From the NCBI RefSeq assembly GCF_010882125.1, contig NZ_JAAGVZ010000023.1, forward strand, positions 1 through 52,507: a stretch of DNA of 52,507 nucleotides. The letters run 5' to 3'. Under the pieces are notes generated by a model. The model made no database searches. It saw nothing but the letters and a program-made list of their open reading frames with translations, and was not told where the DNA came from. Every line of letters begins with the position of its first letter. The first letter of the stretch is position 1. The position numbers and the translations under genes were made by a program. Below are positions 32,433-41,248 of this stretch, piece by piece. This DNA comes from Peribacillus alkalitolerans. Lineage in GTDB: Bacteria; Bacillota; Bacilli; Bacillales; DSM-1321.

Positions 32433-32969
32433 TTAATTATTATTCAACTTCGTAATAAGCTTAGCTGCAATAATCGCCATTAGTACAGTATTAGTAACCA
32501 TACCTAAAATCATTTCTGATGCAGCTATGGCATTGGAAGTTATACCAATTGATGTTATATCCCCATACCCTGTTGTTGTAAAAGTTGTGATGCTATAATA
32601 TAAGAAATCATTTCCAGAAAGACTTTTTCCCGAAAAATTAAAGGCTTTATCACCTTTTATTCTATACACTTGTAGATACAAATTAGCATAGGTTAACAAA
32701 ATCAAGCCCAATAATAATGCGGATCCAATGACAATATTCCGTAAACGTGCTTTCGTTTTAGGGATGGAGATTATGAATTCATAGAGCAGATACAAACAAA
32801 TTATGTAAAACATTAGAAAAACGATTACTAGTATATATACACCAATTCCGTGTTTTACTTTAATAAATGAGAAAACCACTAATAAAGCAAACGCTAATAT
32901 ATTGAGAATGAAGTAGAAAATTAATTTCTTTTTATTGAATTCTCCCAAATGGAAAAATTTTTTCTTCAT
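32433..32969 (-). CDS. Two-pore-type potassium ion channel
   Basis: A 178-residue membrane protein. Four hydrophobic helices (about 15-38, 43-67, 80-102, 145-172) flank a pore helix and the selectivity filter TTFTTTGYGDIT. The filter TTGYGD is diagnostic of K+ channels. No RCK or other regulatory domain is attached, so gating is presumably by membrane potential or partner proteins. No Shine-Dalgarno problem; the ATG is divergent from the GNAT gene. Confidence 0.9.
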   Translation of the reverse strand: MKKKFFHLGEFNKKKLIFYFILNILAFALLVVFSFIKVKHGIGVYILVIVFLMFYIICLYLLYEFIISIPKTKARLRNIVIGSALLLGLILLTYANLYLQVYRIKGDKAFNFSGKSLSGNDFLYYSITTFTTTGYGDITSIGITSNAIAASEMILGMVTNTVLMAIIAAKLITKLNNN

Positions 32970-33041
32970 ATAAAACCTCAGTTTTTTTACAATATCTTTC
33001 CACGAGTATTAATAATTCATTCAATGAATAGAGGATCAAAA

Positions 33042-33557
33042 ATGAACATTCGAACTGAAACACCTAATGATTACAAGGAAGTCTTTCATCTAAATTATTT
33101 AGCATTTGAAAACCGAGAAGATGAATCAAAACTGATTGAAAGGATTAGGGAATCAGAAGATTTTATCCCTGAGTTGACCCTAGTAGCTGAAGACCATGGG
33201 GAAATCGTAGGGCATATCATGTTCAGTAATGCCAAAATAATAAATGGTCATGAAGAAACTGAAGTGATCGCGCTTGGTCCTGTGGCAGTAAGCCCCGATT
33301 GTCAAAAGAAAGGCATTGGAGGTTTATTAATTAAGGAAGGTTTGCGGAGAAGTAAGGAAATGGGGTTCAGATTAGTGTTCTTAATTGGACATCCGACCTA
33401 TTATCCTAGATTCGGTTTTAAGCCAGCCGGTCATTTCGGATTTCAATTAAAGCAATTCCAGGTTCCAGAGGATGTATTTATGGTGTACGAATTACTAGAT
33501 GGTGAACTGGAAAGAGTATCGGGTGAATTACGTTATTCAAATACTTTTTTAGGATGA
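33042..33557 (+). CDS. GNAT-family N-acetyltransferase
   Basis: A 171-residue acetyltransferase. The CoA loop is in VSPDCQKKGIGGLLIKEGL and the family's GHPTYYPRFGFKPAGHFG segment is typical of the YhbS-like group. I chose the ATG at 33042 (GAGGATCAAAA upstream); the frame open from 32949 overlaps the channel gene. Its substrate is unknown. Confidence 0.9.
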   Translation: MNIRTETPNDYKEVFHLNYLAFENREDESKLIERIRESEDFIPELTLVAEDHGEIVGHIMFSNAKIINGHEETEVIALGPVAVSPDCQKKGIGGLLIKEGLRRSKEMGFRLVFLIGHPTYYPRFGFKPAGHFGFQLKQFQVPEDVFMVYELLDGELERVSGELRYSNTFLG

Positions 33558-33660
33558 TGTGGGTTCCAGTATTAAATTTTTCTACATAAAAAAGTTTAAT
33601 GGATTGTCATGTGGGGTATTAAAAAGTGCACGACCATAAACTTTAAGGAGTGGATAAAAG

Positions 33661-33855
33661 ATGGAAAACAATGAAAACCTTAACAAAGCCAAACAACAAC
33701 CTAATCTTGAAGAACTCCAGTCACTGGATCGTGAAAAGGTATATGAGAAACAATTACAAAAGAAACGGCAACCTGAAACAACTAATTTGGAGCAAGTGTT
33801 AAATGAAAATAGTGAAGCGGGACAAGCATCTAGAAGATTCGATAGACAACTTTAA
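33661..33855 (+). CDS. Small hydrophilic protein, 64 residues
   Basis: AAGGAGTGG lies 7-8 bases before the ATG and a strong terminator follows, so it is a real single-gene unit. The product is rich in N, Q, E, K and R without hydrophobic segments. The ending (LNENSEAGQASRRFDRQL) faintly recalls gamma-type small acid-soluble spore proteins, but the diagnostic repeats are absent. Function unknown. Confidence 0.68.
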   Translation: MENNENLNKAKQQPNLEELQSLDREKVYEKQLQKKRQPETTNLEQVLNENSEAGQASRRFDRQL

Positions 33856-33858
33856 TTG

Positions 33859-33896
33859 AAACACCCCTTAAGTGCTGATACTTAAGGGGTGTTTTA
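33859..33896 (+). terminator. Terminator of the 64-residue gene
   Basis: ACACCCCTTAAGT / ACTTAAGGGGTGT perfect stem followed by TTTTAA. Confidence 0.9.
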
Positions 33897-34102
33897 ATGG
33901 ACATTTTTATTATTGGATTTATTAGTTTTAGAAATATACTTCTAAAGTTTGTTCTTCTATCATATCTATCTTATTATTATTTCCTGCAAAATGAATGATA
34001 TGTTCCTTGATGTTTGGATAGAGTATGATATTCGGTAATTGGGATAGGGGTATCCAGTAACAAATAAATAAATCTTCCGTCTATCTATTTGAGGTGAATG
34101 TG

Positions 34103-34612
34103 ATGAAAAAAATGACTATGTTTATTCTCCTGATTCTGTTGGTCGGCTGTTCAAATACGAATCTTACTAATGGAGACCAATTCATTACAAAGAAAATGGA
34201 TGATACCATTTCAAACTACATCATCGATCACTACAAGAATGTTTATCCTAAATCAGACAAACAAATTGAAGTGCATTTAGTGTATGGAACAGAAGAGAAA
34301 AATGGGATGACAAAGGTGTTTATCCGATCATTTTATCAAGGCTTTAATATAGCAACTGGAGCACAAGGTCTTTCAGGTCATTCCTTGCCAGCGTTAATTA
34401 CAATGAAGAAAGATGGAAATGAGTATAAGGTTGTGGAGTATAAGGAAGCAAAGGATGGAAGTGACTATGCATCATCCATTAAACGCATGTTCCCCAAGCG
34501 ATTCGCAGAAATGGCCCTTTCTAATTCTGGGAATTTGGATGAAGTAGAACATGAGATGAATGAAAAGGTAGAGGAATGGTTGGAGGAAATAAAACAAAAT
34601 CAAAAAGATTGA
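34103..34612 (+). CDS. Unknown lipoprotein
   Basis: A 169-residue protein with an N-terminal lipoprotein signal (MKKMTMFILLILLVGC, lipobox cysteine C16). The mature domain contains the segment VHLVYGTEEKNGMTKVFIRS and no motif I recognise. ATG 34103 is preceded by GAGGTGA; a GTG at 34094 is also in frame. It is expected to be anchored to the outer face of the membrane. Function unknown. Confidence 0.82.
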   Translation: MKKMTMFILLILLVGCSNTNLTNGDQFITKKMDDTISNYIIDHYKNVYPKSDKQIEVHLVYGTEEKNGMTKVFIRSFYQGFNIATGAQGLSGHSLPALITMKKDGNEYKVVEYKEAKDGSDYASSIKRMFPKRFAEMALSNSGNLDEVEHEMNEKVEEWLEEIKQNQKD

Positions 34613-34671
34613 AACTCAAAGTGTTCTCTTTTAGGAATATAGACTGGAAGATTAGATTTCAGGAAAATTGA

Positions 34672-34700
34672 TTGACAAAAATGCATATTAATATTATATT
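34672..34700 (+). promoter_or_regulatory. Sigma-A promoter of tRNA-Val
   Basis: TTGACA (34672-34677), 17-base spacer, TATATT (34695-34700), 21 bases before the tRNA. Confidence 0.85.
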
Positions 34701-34721
34701 AGTAAGTGTCTTACATAACCC

Positions 34722-34794
34722 GATTCCGTAGCTCAGCTGGGAGAGCGCTACCTTGACAGGGTAGAGGTCGCTGGTTCGATCCCAGTCGGAATCA
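34722..34794 (+). tRNA. tRNA-Val (anticodon GAC)
   Basis: A 73-nt cloverleaf: acceptor GATTCCG/CGGAATC, D-arm GCTC..GAGC, anticodon stem CTACC/GGTAG with loop TTGACAG (GAC), 5-base variable loop, T-arm GCTGG-TTCGATC-CCAGT (one G-T pair) and discriminator A. CCA is not encoded. It is solitary, with its own promoter. Bases 34795-35005 hold only AT-rich sequence. Confidence 0.95.
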
Positions 34795-35005
34795 TATAGA
34801 AACTAGGCTTCTATCTCTTATTAAATAAAGGGATTGAGGCTTTTTTTATTTTGTACTGCATTTGGTTACCTGTTGTTTAAAATTGTAGACTACACATTCA
34901 TTGCACATTGTCTTTAAAAAAATTCTGTTCGAATTTATTTGCTGTTTATCTTTGTATTCTATCCAGTATTTTTTGCACAAGAACTATTTAACGCGCTAAT
35001 AAATA

Positions 35006-35046
35006 TAATAGCATACCCTTCACTAGCTGAGGGGTATGCTATTAAT
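35006..35046. terminator. Terminator after the secreted subtilase gene
   Basis: ATAGCATACCC / GGGTATGCTAT stem between the tRNA and the subtilase stop; flanking A/T-runs would allow use from both sides. Confidence 0.75.
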
Positions 35047-35056
35047 CTAATCGATA

Positions 35057-38000
35057 TTACCTTAAACCATATGCCTTAATTACTTCCTGAGAAATTTTAT
35101 TTCCTTGATCATCCCAAGCGGTTGCACGGAGGGAAACATATTTGTTTGAGTTAGGATTGTTAATTTTAGCTGTCCAACGATCATTCGCCGTACGCTCGAG
35201 ATTCACAGTCTCCCACGACTCTCCTTCATTAAAGGAAACCTCTAATGTAGCACCCTCTAATTTACCATACTCTAATTTACTAAAGCCCTCCCAATCAAGT
35301 TTTGCAACAGATAGCTCGAGTGCAGTAGATGGTGCCGCAAGTGCGTTACCGTTCATATCGGTCTCAACCTTATAATCTAGTGAATAGAATGGGAGTAAAG
35401 TTTCGAATTCTTCGCTTTTTTGAGACCAGAATGTCCATTCTGTATGCGTACTTATTGATGTTTTCCAGCGATTCGGATCACGCTTAGCATCACTTACTAA
35501 CCTGTATTGTGTTTTTTCTTCTGGGAATGGAGTATTTAAGTTCATAGCTTGTCCTTTTTTTTCACTAAGAAGGGTATCTCCTTGGAACAATTTAAGTGTT
35601 TGATTTTTTAAGGATTCGTTATATACTTCACCGCCTGTAGAGCCATTCCCTGAATCGGCCAAAGCAGGAATATTAAAGTGTAAATAGTTCCTTTGGCGGG
35701 TAGGTGGGAAATAGCCTTGACCCAAACGCGGACGCACTACTGGAGAGAACCATTCTTCCTGAAGTCTTTGTCCTTTTTCATACGTAACTGAAGGCTGGCG
35801 AACTTCCCATGGACTGTCTAATACCGCTGCTTTGTGATACCATCTAGTATCTTTTACTGCTGAAACCCACTCTGTTCGAACAGAAGGCAACTGTAATTTT
35901 TGTAATTCCCCTACAGCATTTGAATATGGACGCATATCAAAACGGAACTCTCCTCCAGGTGCTTCACGGTCTGATTTGTAACGCGTGTCGATCTGAACGA
36001 GTTCCTCGTTAGATGGTGCATATTTTAAATTATTTGGAATCTGGTCTTGATGAACATCCATCAAATCATATACATATGGTGAATTTGTTTCACCTTCAAC
36101 AAACAGGTTCAGGTTGCCAGAACGTGCTGCTGTGATCACTTTATCTCCTTCACCTTTACTGATTCCAACAACTGCAAGAGGGATGTCCGTTTTATCCGGA
36201 TTTCCTGCAAACGCATTGAATTCCTTATCTTCATTGTTTACGATGATCAACAGCTTTGCACCCGCTTCATGTGCAGCAGCGGCCTGCTCAGAAGGCGTAA
36301 CTTCACTGTTACGATCTACAACAACTGCTTTTCCTTTTGCTTTTAGACGCTCATAATCTGCTGAAGTCCCTTTTCCTGCATAAACCGTTGATAAGTTATA
36401 TTTTCCATCGAGCATTGTACTTCCTGCAAATGGAACGTCATCCAATTCTTTTCCTTTAAAGTTAATCTCAAGTAATGGCTTCGTTAAACGCCAGCGAGTC
36501 AAATATTCGAAGTCTCCTGTTTTAACTTCCGTTGTTGGGACAGCATACATTTTATCGATCCATGGAAGCATGGTATTAGAATGAGTAAATGGTTTGCCAC
36601 CAAGGGAACGGTAGTATTGCATGCGCTGATAGCTTGGTTCTGTATTCTTCTGTACTTCTACTGTAATTTCTTTTGCTTTTCGAGCATCAAGTTCCACAGT
36701 TTGAGGACCGTCTAGCTTGATTTCAGGATTACCGACTAATGCTACACCACTATGATCTGTTTCAGTATCCACTGACATATAAGACATGGCTGAATACGTG
36801 CCAGGGGGTAATCGTAATTCTGTTGATCCGTTTACAACAATGAATTCAGGTTTTCCCAGGTCTTTGTTAACGAGCGCGACACCAGTAAGGGTAGGATTTC
36901 CATTACGGTCCGTAGCGTTAAACGTTAGCGGATATTTTTCTTCTTCTTTCACCATGCCCATTGAAGTATGAGCCACTTGCTTGCCTTCAGAATCAGTTGC
37001 TGTTAGATGTCCTTCATAACGCGTGCCTAAGTCTCCAAGTTGTGGATTCAATGCAACGGTTACGTCTTTAGCCCCGTTAGCCGGAATGGTAATTTGACTC
37101 TCAGAAACCGTTAGCATACCATTTGGTGCGGCATTACCTTTTCCATTCTTAAAATCAGCATGAAGATCTAAGGTTACAGCTGAGTCGCTGTCGTTTGTGT
37201 AAGTAACTGTTTTTTGTACAGATTGCGCATTATCATTTGGCCATTTAATGAACCCAAACGATATTGAACCAGTTGCTCTCACTGTACTAAATGCCGCTGC
37301 TGGGACATCTAATCGACCTGATCCAATATGATAAGGCGAATAATTTAATTTCTTGGATGTACTCATCAACGCTTCTTTTAGCTGTGTACCATTCCAATTA
37401 GGATTTTTCTGCAGCAGAATCGCAGCTGCACCTGCTACATGCGGTGTTGCCATGGATGTACCACTCAGACTCTTGTAAGATCCGCTTCCTGATGATAGTC
37501 CAGATCGAGCAGCAACAATCCCAACACCTGGTGCAGACAGGTCAGGTTTCAATCCCATATCTCCATAACGAGGTCCTTTTGATGTGAAAGGAGCAATCCT
37601 GTCTGTTTTATCCACAGCACCGATCGTTAAAGCAGCTTCAGCAGATCCTGGTGAACCAATGGATCCTTCAGCTCCTGAGTTTCCAGCAGCAATTACAAAG
37701 AGTGCACCTGTTTCTTCACTTAGTCTATTTACGGCTTGAGCCATCGGGTCTGTTCCGTCACTTGGCCCGCCTCCCAAACTCATGCTTACAATCTTAGCGT
37801 TGTCTGCAGCCCATTCCATGCCGTCTATAATCCAAGAATCCAAACCACTTCCTTCGTTGCTTAACACTTTACCTACGAGCAATCGAGCTTCAGGAGCAAC
37901 TCCTTTATTCTTGCCCTCAGAAGCAGCCCCTGTTCCTAGTACTGTTGAAGCGACATGAGTACCGTGACCATGACCATCATCAACTGTTTCTCCCGGTACA

Positions 38001-38791
38001 AAACTTTTTGCCTCGTCAATTTGATCCGCAAGATCAGGATGATTTGGGTCGATTCCTGTGTCAAGTACAGCTACCTTAACGCCCTTACCTGTGTAACCTG
38101 ACTCCCAAGCGGCTGGCGCACCAATCTGAGGTACACTTTGATCTAATGTGGCTTCCACTCGGCCATCCAGCCAGATCTTTTCAATGCCCTTGTCGAACAA
38201 AGCATTGTTTGTTGTTGCAGCCTCAGGTGTGACATCTTTCCAGAATGTATCCGCTTCCATTTTGAAAGCAGAGAAGGCAGCAGCGTTAATACTCTCTAAC
38301 ACTCGAACCTTTTTTGCACCTTTTGGCTCAGCTTTTGGTTGAACAGCTTTACCTTTTGATTCAGTGTACTCCACGATTATGGGTAGAGAAGAAAGACTTT
38401 TGTCATCATAGCCATTTTTAATCAATTCCGTTATATTAAACAGATCCATATCCAACTTATCAGCTGCTAAGTAAGGCATAGCTGAATTTGGAATAACATA
38501 CGTCTCTTCACCAATATCTAGTATCTGAGCACCTTCACCATTTGGGTCAACAGGCTCTACGTTAATAACATTCTTGCCGCCTGCAATCTTTTGAATGGTA
38601 ACGACATCACCTGTGATCAGCGTGATTTTTTGTTCATCAGCACCATTAATACTGTTTACAATGGCAGAATGCTCAGGTGGTGTCTTTTCATTTGTTGTTT
38701 TATCGATTGCTTTTACACTATGAAAGGTTGATGCAAGCAAAAACGCAGATAAAGAGGTTGCCATAATCCTTTTCATGTTCAAATAATTCAC
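35057..38791 (-). CDS. Large secreted S8 (subtilisin-like) serine peptidase
   Basis: A 1244-residue exported protease. A signal peptide (MKRIMATSLSAFLLASTFHSVKA) is followed by a ~200-residue pro-region starting KITLITGDVVTIQK. The S8 catalytic domain has Asp244 (VLDTGID), His276 (GHGHGTHVA), oxyanion Asn371 (AAGNSG) and Ser446 (LSGTSMATPHVAG). The long C-terminal half contains beta-rich segments and a PA-like domain (HEAGAKLLIIVNN to GISKGEGDKVI). I chose GTG at 38791, AGGAGG seven bases upstream. The pro-region wording resembles actinobacterial subtilases more than Bacillus Vpr. Confidence 0.92.
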   Translation of the reverse strand: MNYLNMKRIMATSLSAFLLASTFHSVKAIDKTTNEKTPPEHSAIVNSINGADEQKITLITGDVVTIQKIAGGKNVINVEPVDPNGEGAQILDIGEETYVIPNSAMPYLAADKLDMDLFNITELIKNGYDDKSLSSLPIIVEYTESKGKAVQPKAEPKGAKKVRVLESINAAAFSAFKMEADTFWKDVTPEAATTNNALFDKGIEKIWLDGRVEATLDQSVPQIGAPAAWESGYTGKGVKVAVLDTGIDPNHPDLADQIDEAKSFVPGETVDDGHGHGTHVASTVLGTGAASEGKNKGVAPEARLLVGKVLSNEGSGLDSWIIDGMEWAADNAKIVSMSLGGGPSDGTDPMAQAVNRLSEETGALFVIAAGNSGAEGSIGSPGSAEAALTIGAVDKTDRIAPFTSKGPRYGDMGLKPDLSAPGVGIVAARSGLSSGSGSYKSLSGTSMATPHVAGAAAILLQKNPNWNGTQLKEALMSTSKKLNYSPYHIGSGRLDVPAAAFSTVRATGSISFGFIKWPNDNAQSVQKTVTYTNDSDSAVTLDLHADFKNGKGNAAPNGMLTVSESQITIPANGAKDVTVALNPQLGDLGTRYEGHLTATDSEGKQVAHTSMGMVKEEEKYPLTFNATDRNGNPTLTGVALVNKDLGKPEFIVVNGSTELRLPPGTYSAMSYMSVDTETDHSGVALVGNPEIKLDGPQTVELDARKAKEITVEVQKNTEPSYQRMQYYRSLGGKPFTHSNTMLPWIDKMYAVPTTEVKTGDFEYLTRWRLTKPLLEINFKGKELDDVPFAGSTMLDGKYNLSTVYAGKGTSADYERLKAKGKAVVVDRNSEVTPSEQAAAAHEAGAKLLIIVNNEDKEFNAFAGNPDKTDIPLAVVGISKGEGDKVITAARSGNLNLFVEGETNSPYVYDLMDVHQDQIPNNLKYAPSNEELVQIDTRYKSDREAPGGEFRFDMRPYSNAVGELQKLQLPSVRTEWVSAVKDTRWYHKAAVLDSPWEVRQPSVTYEKGQRLQEEWFSPVVRPRLGQGYFPPTRQRNYLHFNIPALADSGNGSTGGEVYNESLKNQTLKLFQGDTLLSEKKGQAMNLNTPFPEEKTQYRLVSDAKRDPNRWKTSISTHTEWTFWSQKSEEFETLLPFYSLDYKVETDMNGNALAAPSTALELSVAKLDWEGFSKLEYGKLEGATLEVSFNEGESWETVNLERTANDRWTAKINNPNSNKYVSLRATAWDDQGNKISQEVIKAYGLR

Positions 38792-38937
38792 TGTACTTCC
38801 TCCTAAAAAACCGATTAATAAAATAAGAGCATCTAATGAGATATTGTCTTGTTGCAGGGAATTCATTGTTAGAAACAAATTGGGGAGTTAATCGTATACG
38901 TAGAAAGAAAACAACTCCTAGGCCAATTAGAGATTCT

Positions 38938-39210
38938 ATGATTGCAGTCAACGCCAGTATCACGAACACCGACTTTAATCCCTTTACCGGAAATATTCTC
39001 GGCATGCATCTTGTCCACGCCTATTTGCGGAACGCTGTCTGCCATTTTCGGATCAATGGCTTCCTTTGTTTTTACCGATGGTTCCACTTTTACCTCGTAA
39101 TCTATAAAAATACGATTAACTACTCCTGATTGCAGCAAATCTTGCACTGCCACGCGAGGCAGCGTCATCACTACAACGTTGATGGCGTTTTTATACTCTC
39201 TTGTTATGTT
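38938..39210 (-). pseudogene. Degraded Vpr-like subtilase fragment
   Basis: About 90 codons read REYKNAINVVVMTLPRVAVQ, LLQSGVVNRIFIDYEV and GKGIKVGVRDTGVDCNH. This is the end of an I9 pro-region and the first catalytic motif of an S8 peptidase. After GVDCNH the frame is lost, and the catalytic-motif valine has become arginine (VRDTG). No His or Ser motif follows. Confidence 0.7.
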
Positions 39211-39518
39211 TAAATCTTTCTGATTACATCCTCTCCTAATCGATAATTTTAACGAATCACAAATAAATCTAGTAAATTGGAATTCTATCCATATCATCAC
39301 ATATTCTTATTTTTCTGGAAATTAAACATAAGGAGTAAATTATATATACTATTAGTTCTACACCAACATAAAACAAAAGATCTATTCTAGCCCTTTTTAT
39401 TTGAGTAAGTGCTTACATATCTTTCATTTAATGTAAGTTTGATTAAAGGAACTTGTTTCAAAAGATCAAGATCGATCTGTAGTCGGAGAATCGAATCTCG
39501 ATGGGATAGGAAGTCTTT

Positions 39519-39690
39519 TAAGGGTTCTGGTGCAAAAACTTCAAAATATCTGCAAATAATCTCCCAAACTTGAACATACTGATACTATTACTCTAAAAAA
39601 GGAAGTGATGTTCAGTATGGCAAAGCAAAATCTATTCAAATGGAAACATTATCAACTTGATATTATTTTATGGCTCTTTTCGTAAACTTT
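39519..39690 (+). mobile_element. IS6-family insertion sequence remnant
   Basis: GGTTCTGGTGCAAAAACTT (39519 on) resembles the IS6 terminal inverted repeat GGTTCTGTTGCAAA. An ATG at 39617 opens MAKQNLFKWKHYQLDIIL, the standard IS6-family transposase start, and stops after 22 codons at 39685. The rest of the element is missing. Confidence 0.6.
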
Positions 39691-39770
39691 GTTGCTATTA
39701 ACATTTATTAGTGAAAATCGGTAATATGATTTTTACGGTTTCTACCTTTCATCGCACATACAACCACAAT

Positions 39771-39821
39771 AACAAGTGCCAGGTACCTTCCAAATTTAAT
39801 GGATGGTGCCTGGCACTTGTT
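39771..39821. repeat. GTGCCAGGCAC-type hairpin
   Basis: AACAAGTGCCAGG and CCTGGCACTTGTT form a 13-bp arm (TACC/GGTG continue it imperfectly). A bidirectional terminator or a known Bacillus-type small repeat; T-runs are short. Confidence 0.6.
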
Positions 39822-39912
39822 GTTATTTAATTAATATTTCTCATTTTTGTAGGATTTTTTAACTCGGAAAAAGAACTACTCCTTATAAATAATTTGTACT
39901 GGTGATGATACG

Positions 39913-41130
39913 ATGAGAATCGGTAAATTTGGTGAAGCGAATAAATTAAGTATTGATACCATTAGACACTATATGGATTTAGGATTAATCGTGCCCGAAA
40001 AGAAGGGTGGGCAGTACTATTTTGATGAGCGATGTCAAAATGATTTAGAGCTTATTTTGGAATATAAAGGGATGGGTTTTAGTTTAAATGAGATTAAAAT
40101 GATCTTTCTTTATAAAAAAATTGGGAAATTTACGGATTATGAAAAAGATACCTACTATCAATCTCTGTTTTTGGATAAATACGAGAAGTTGGAACAGGAA
40201 ATAAATAATTTAGTAAAAAGTAAAGACAAACTAAAGCAGAAATTGGAAGATATATCAGTGAAATCTGCGGAATCTAGCTCAATGATGGGGATTGATTTAA
40301 AAGTACTTGATATGCTGAAATGCTTAAAATGTAGTGAATCACTCTCTCTTCAAGATGGGATGATCAGTAGGAATCAGATTCTGGAAGGGAAACTAACCTG
40401 CGATTGTGGAGAAGAGTATTCTATTGAATCGGGTATATTAATTATCGGTAAACCGTTCAAGTCTATCGCTGGAATTTCTTTTGAAAATAATATTCCCGAA
40501 TATATTCATGAAACAGACCCAGGTTTTTTAGAAAATCTTCATATAGGACTTCACTGGGCAAAAAGAAAGCTTGGTCAAGTTGATTTGCACAATAAAGTAC
40601 TACTTGAGTTAGGAACAGGAGCTGGATTCTTTCTGCGAAATATTTATCAAGAATTGCCAGAGGATTGCCTATATATTGCTGTTGATCGCAACTTGGAGCG
40701 GCATCGATTTTTAAAAAGTGTGCTTGAAAAGATTGATATCAAAAGAAGAATTCTTTTTATTTGTGCAGACTTTCTAGACATTCCTATACAGAATCATTCT
40801 GTCGATATGGTAATCGATCAATCGGGGACAAGCAATTATAGCTTTTCTCATGAGGAGTTTTTGCTTCTTCAAGTGGATTCCCTAGTTAAACCCGACGGAT
40901 ATTTATTGGGGTCCTATTTTGGTTTTGAAAATTTCAGTCACAAAAGCAAAATCGAACCCAAATATAGAAATAACTTTTCAATAAATAAAATTAAGAAAAA
41001 CATTAGAGAGTTAAAGTATATTATCCTGGAGGACAGGACTTCTGAATCTATTGATAAAGGCGGAAGGTACGAAGATTTCTTTGTACAGGGTGAAGTGATA
41101 TGTACCTATACGTGTTTTGGAAAAAGGTAG
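39913..41130 (+). CDS. MerR-type regulator fused to a zinc/methyltransferase domain
   Basis: A 405-residue fusion. Residues 1-70 are a MerR winged helix (NKLSIDTIRHYMDLGLIVPE, then FDERCQNDLELILEYKGMGF). Residues 85-118 are a coiled coil that would dimerise. C137-x2-C140 and C163-x-C165 make a rubredoxin-like zinc site. From about 225 there is a class I SAM methyltransferase fold with LLELGTGAGFFLRNI and an acidic post-motif (YIAVDRN). It is followed by an MFS exporter whose promoter has MerR geometry. A regulator that senses or methylates the exporter's substrate is inference. Confidence 0.88.
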   Translation: MRIGKFGEANKLSIDTIRHYMDLGLIVPEKKGGQYYFDERCQNDLELILEYKGMGFSLNEIKMIFLYKKIGKFTDYEKDTYYQSLFLDKYEKLEQEINNLVKSKDKLKQKLEDISVKSAESSSMMGIDLKVLDMLKCLKCSESLSLQDGMISRNQILEGKLTCDCGEEYSIESGILIIGKPFKSIAGISFENNIPEYIHETDPGFLENLHIGLHWAKRKLGQVDLHNKVLLELGTGAGFFLRNIYQELPEDCLYIAVDRNLERHRFLKSVLEKIDIKRRILFICADFLDIPIQNHSVDMVIDQSGTSNYSFSHEEFLLLQVDSLVKPDGYLLGSYFGFENFSHKSKIEPKYRNNFSINKIKKNIRELKYIILEDRTSESIDKGGRYEDFFVQGEVICTYTCFGKR

Positions 41131-41141
41131 GGTTAACCCTA
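41128..41141. promoter_or_regulatory. Palindrome TAGGGTTAACCCTA
   Basis: A perfect 14-bp palindrome that includes the stop codon of the MerR gene. A degenerate second version (GGGTTCACCC) is inside the MFS promoter spacer 50 bases downstream. Confidence 0.5.
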
Positions 41142-41183
41142 TCTTTTGTATTTTTCCTCTAAAAATTTCATTGAATCTATATA

Positions 41184-41214
41184 TTGATATTGGGTTCACC
41201 CTACGCCTTAAACT
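41184..41214 (+). promoter_or_regulatory. MerR-type promoter of the MFS gene
   Basis: TTGATA (41184-41189) and TAAACT (41209-41214) are separated by 19 bases, the overlong spacer typical of MerR-activated promoters. The spacer contains GGGTTCACCC (41192-41201) with 4-bp arms. Confidence 0.6.
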
Positions 41215-41248
41215 TTATTTTAAAGAAGTGAAGCGAGGTGGATGATTC

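Larger units (their letters stand above)
38792..39912. other. Remnant-rich intergenic region
   Basis: 1.1 kb without an intact gene. It contains the wreck of a subtilase gene (38938-39210), an IS6-type end and transposase start (39519-39690) and a long GTGCC hairpin (39771-39821). The rest is AT-rich sequence with no recognisable coding. Confidence 0.7.

Noticed and set aside
34722-34794. tRNA-Val as an integration site of a prophage or island
   Set aside because: No integrase gene and no repeat of the tRNA 3' end was seen nearby.
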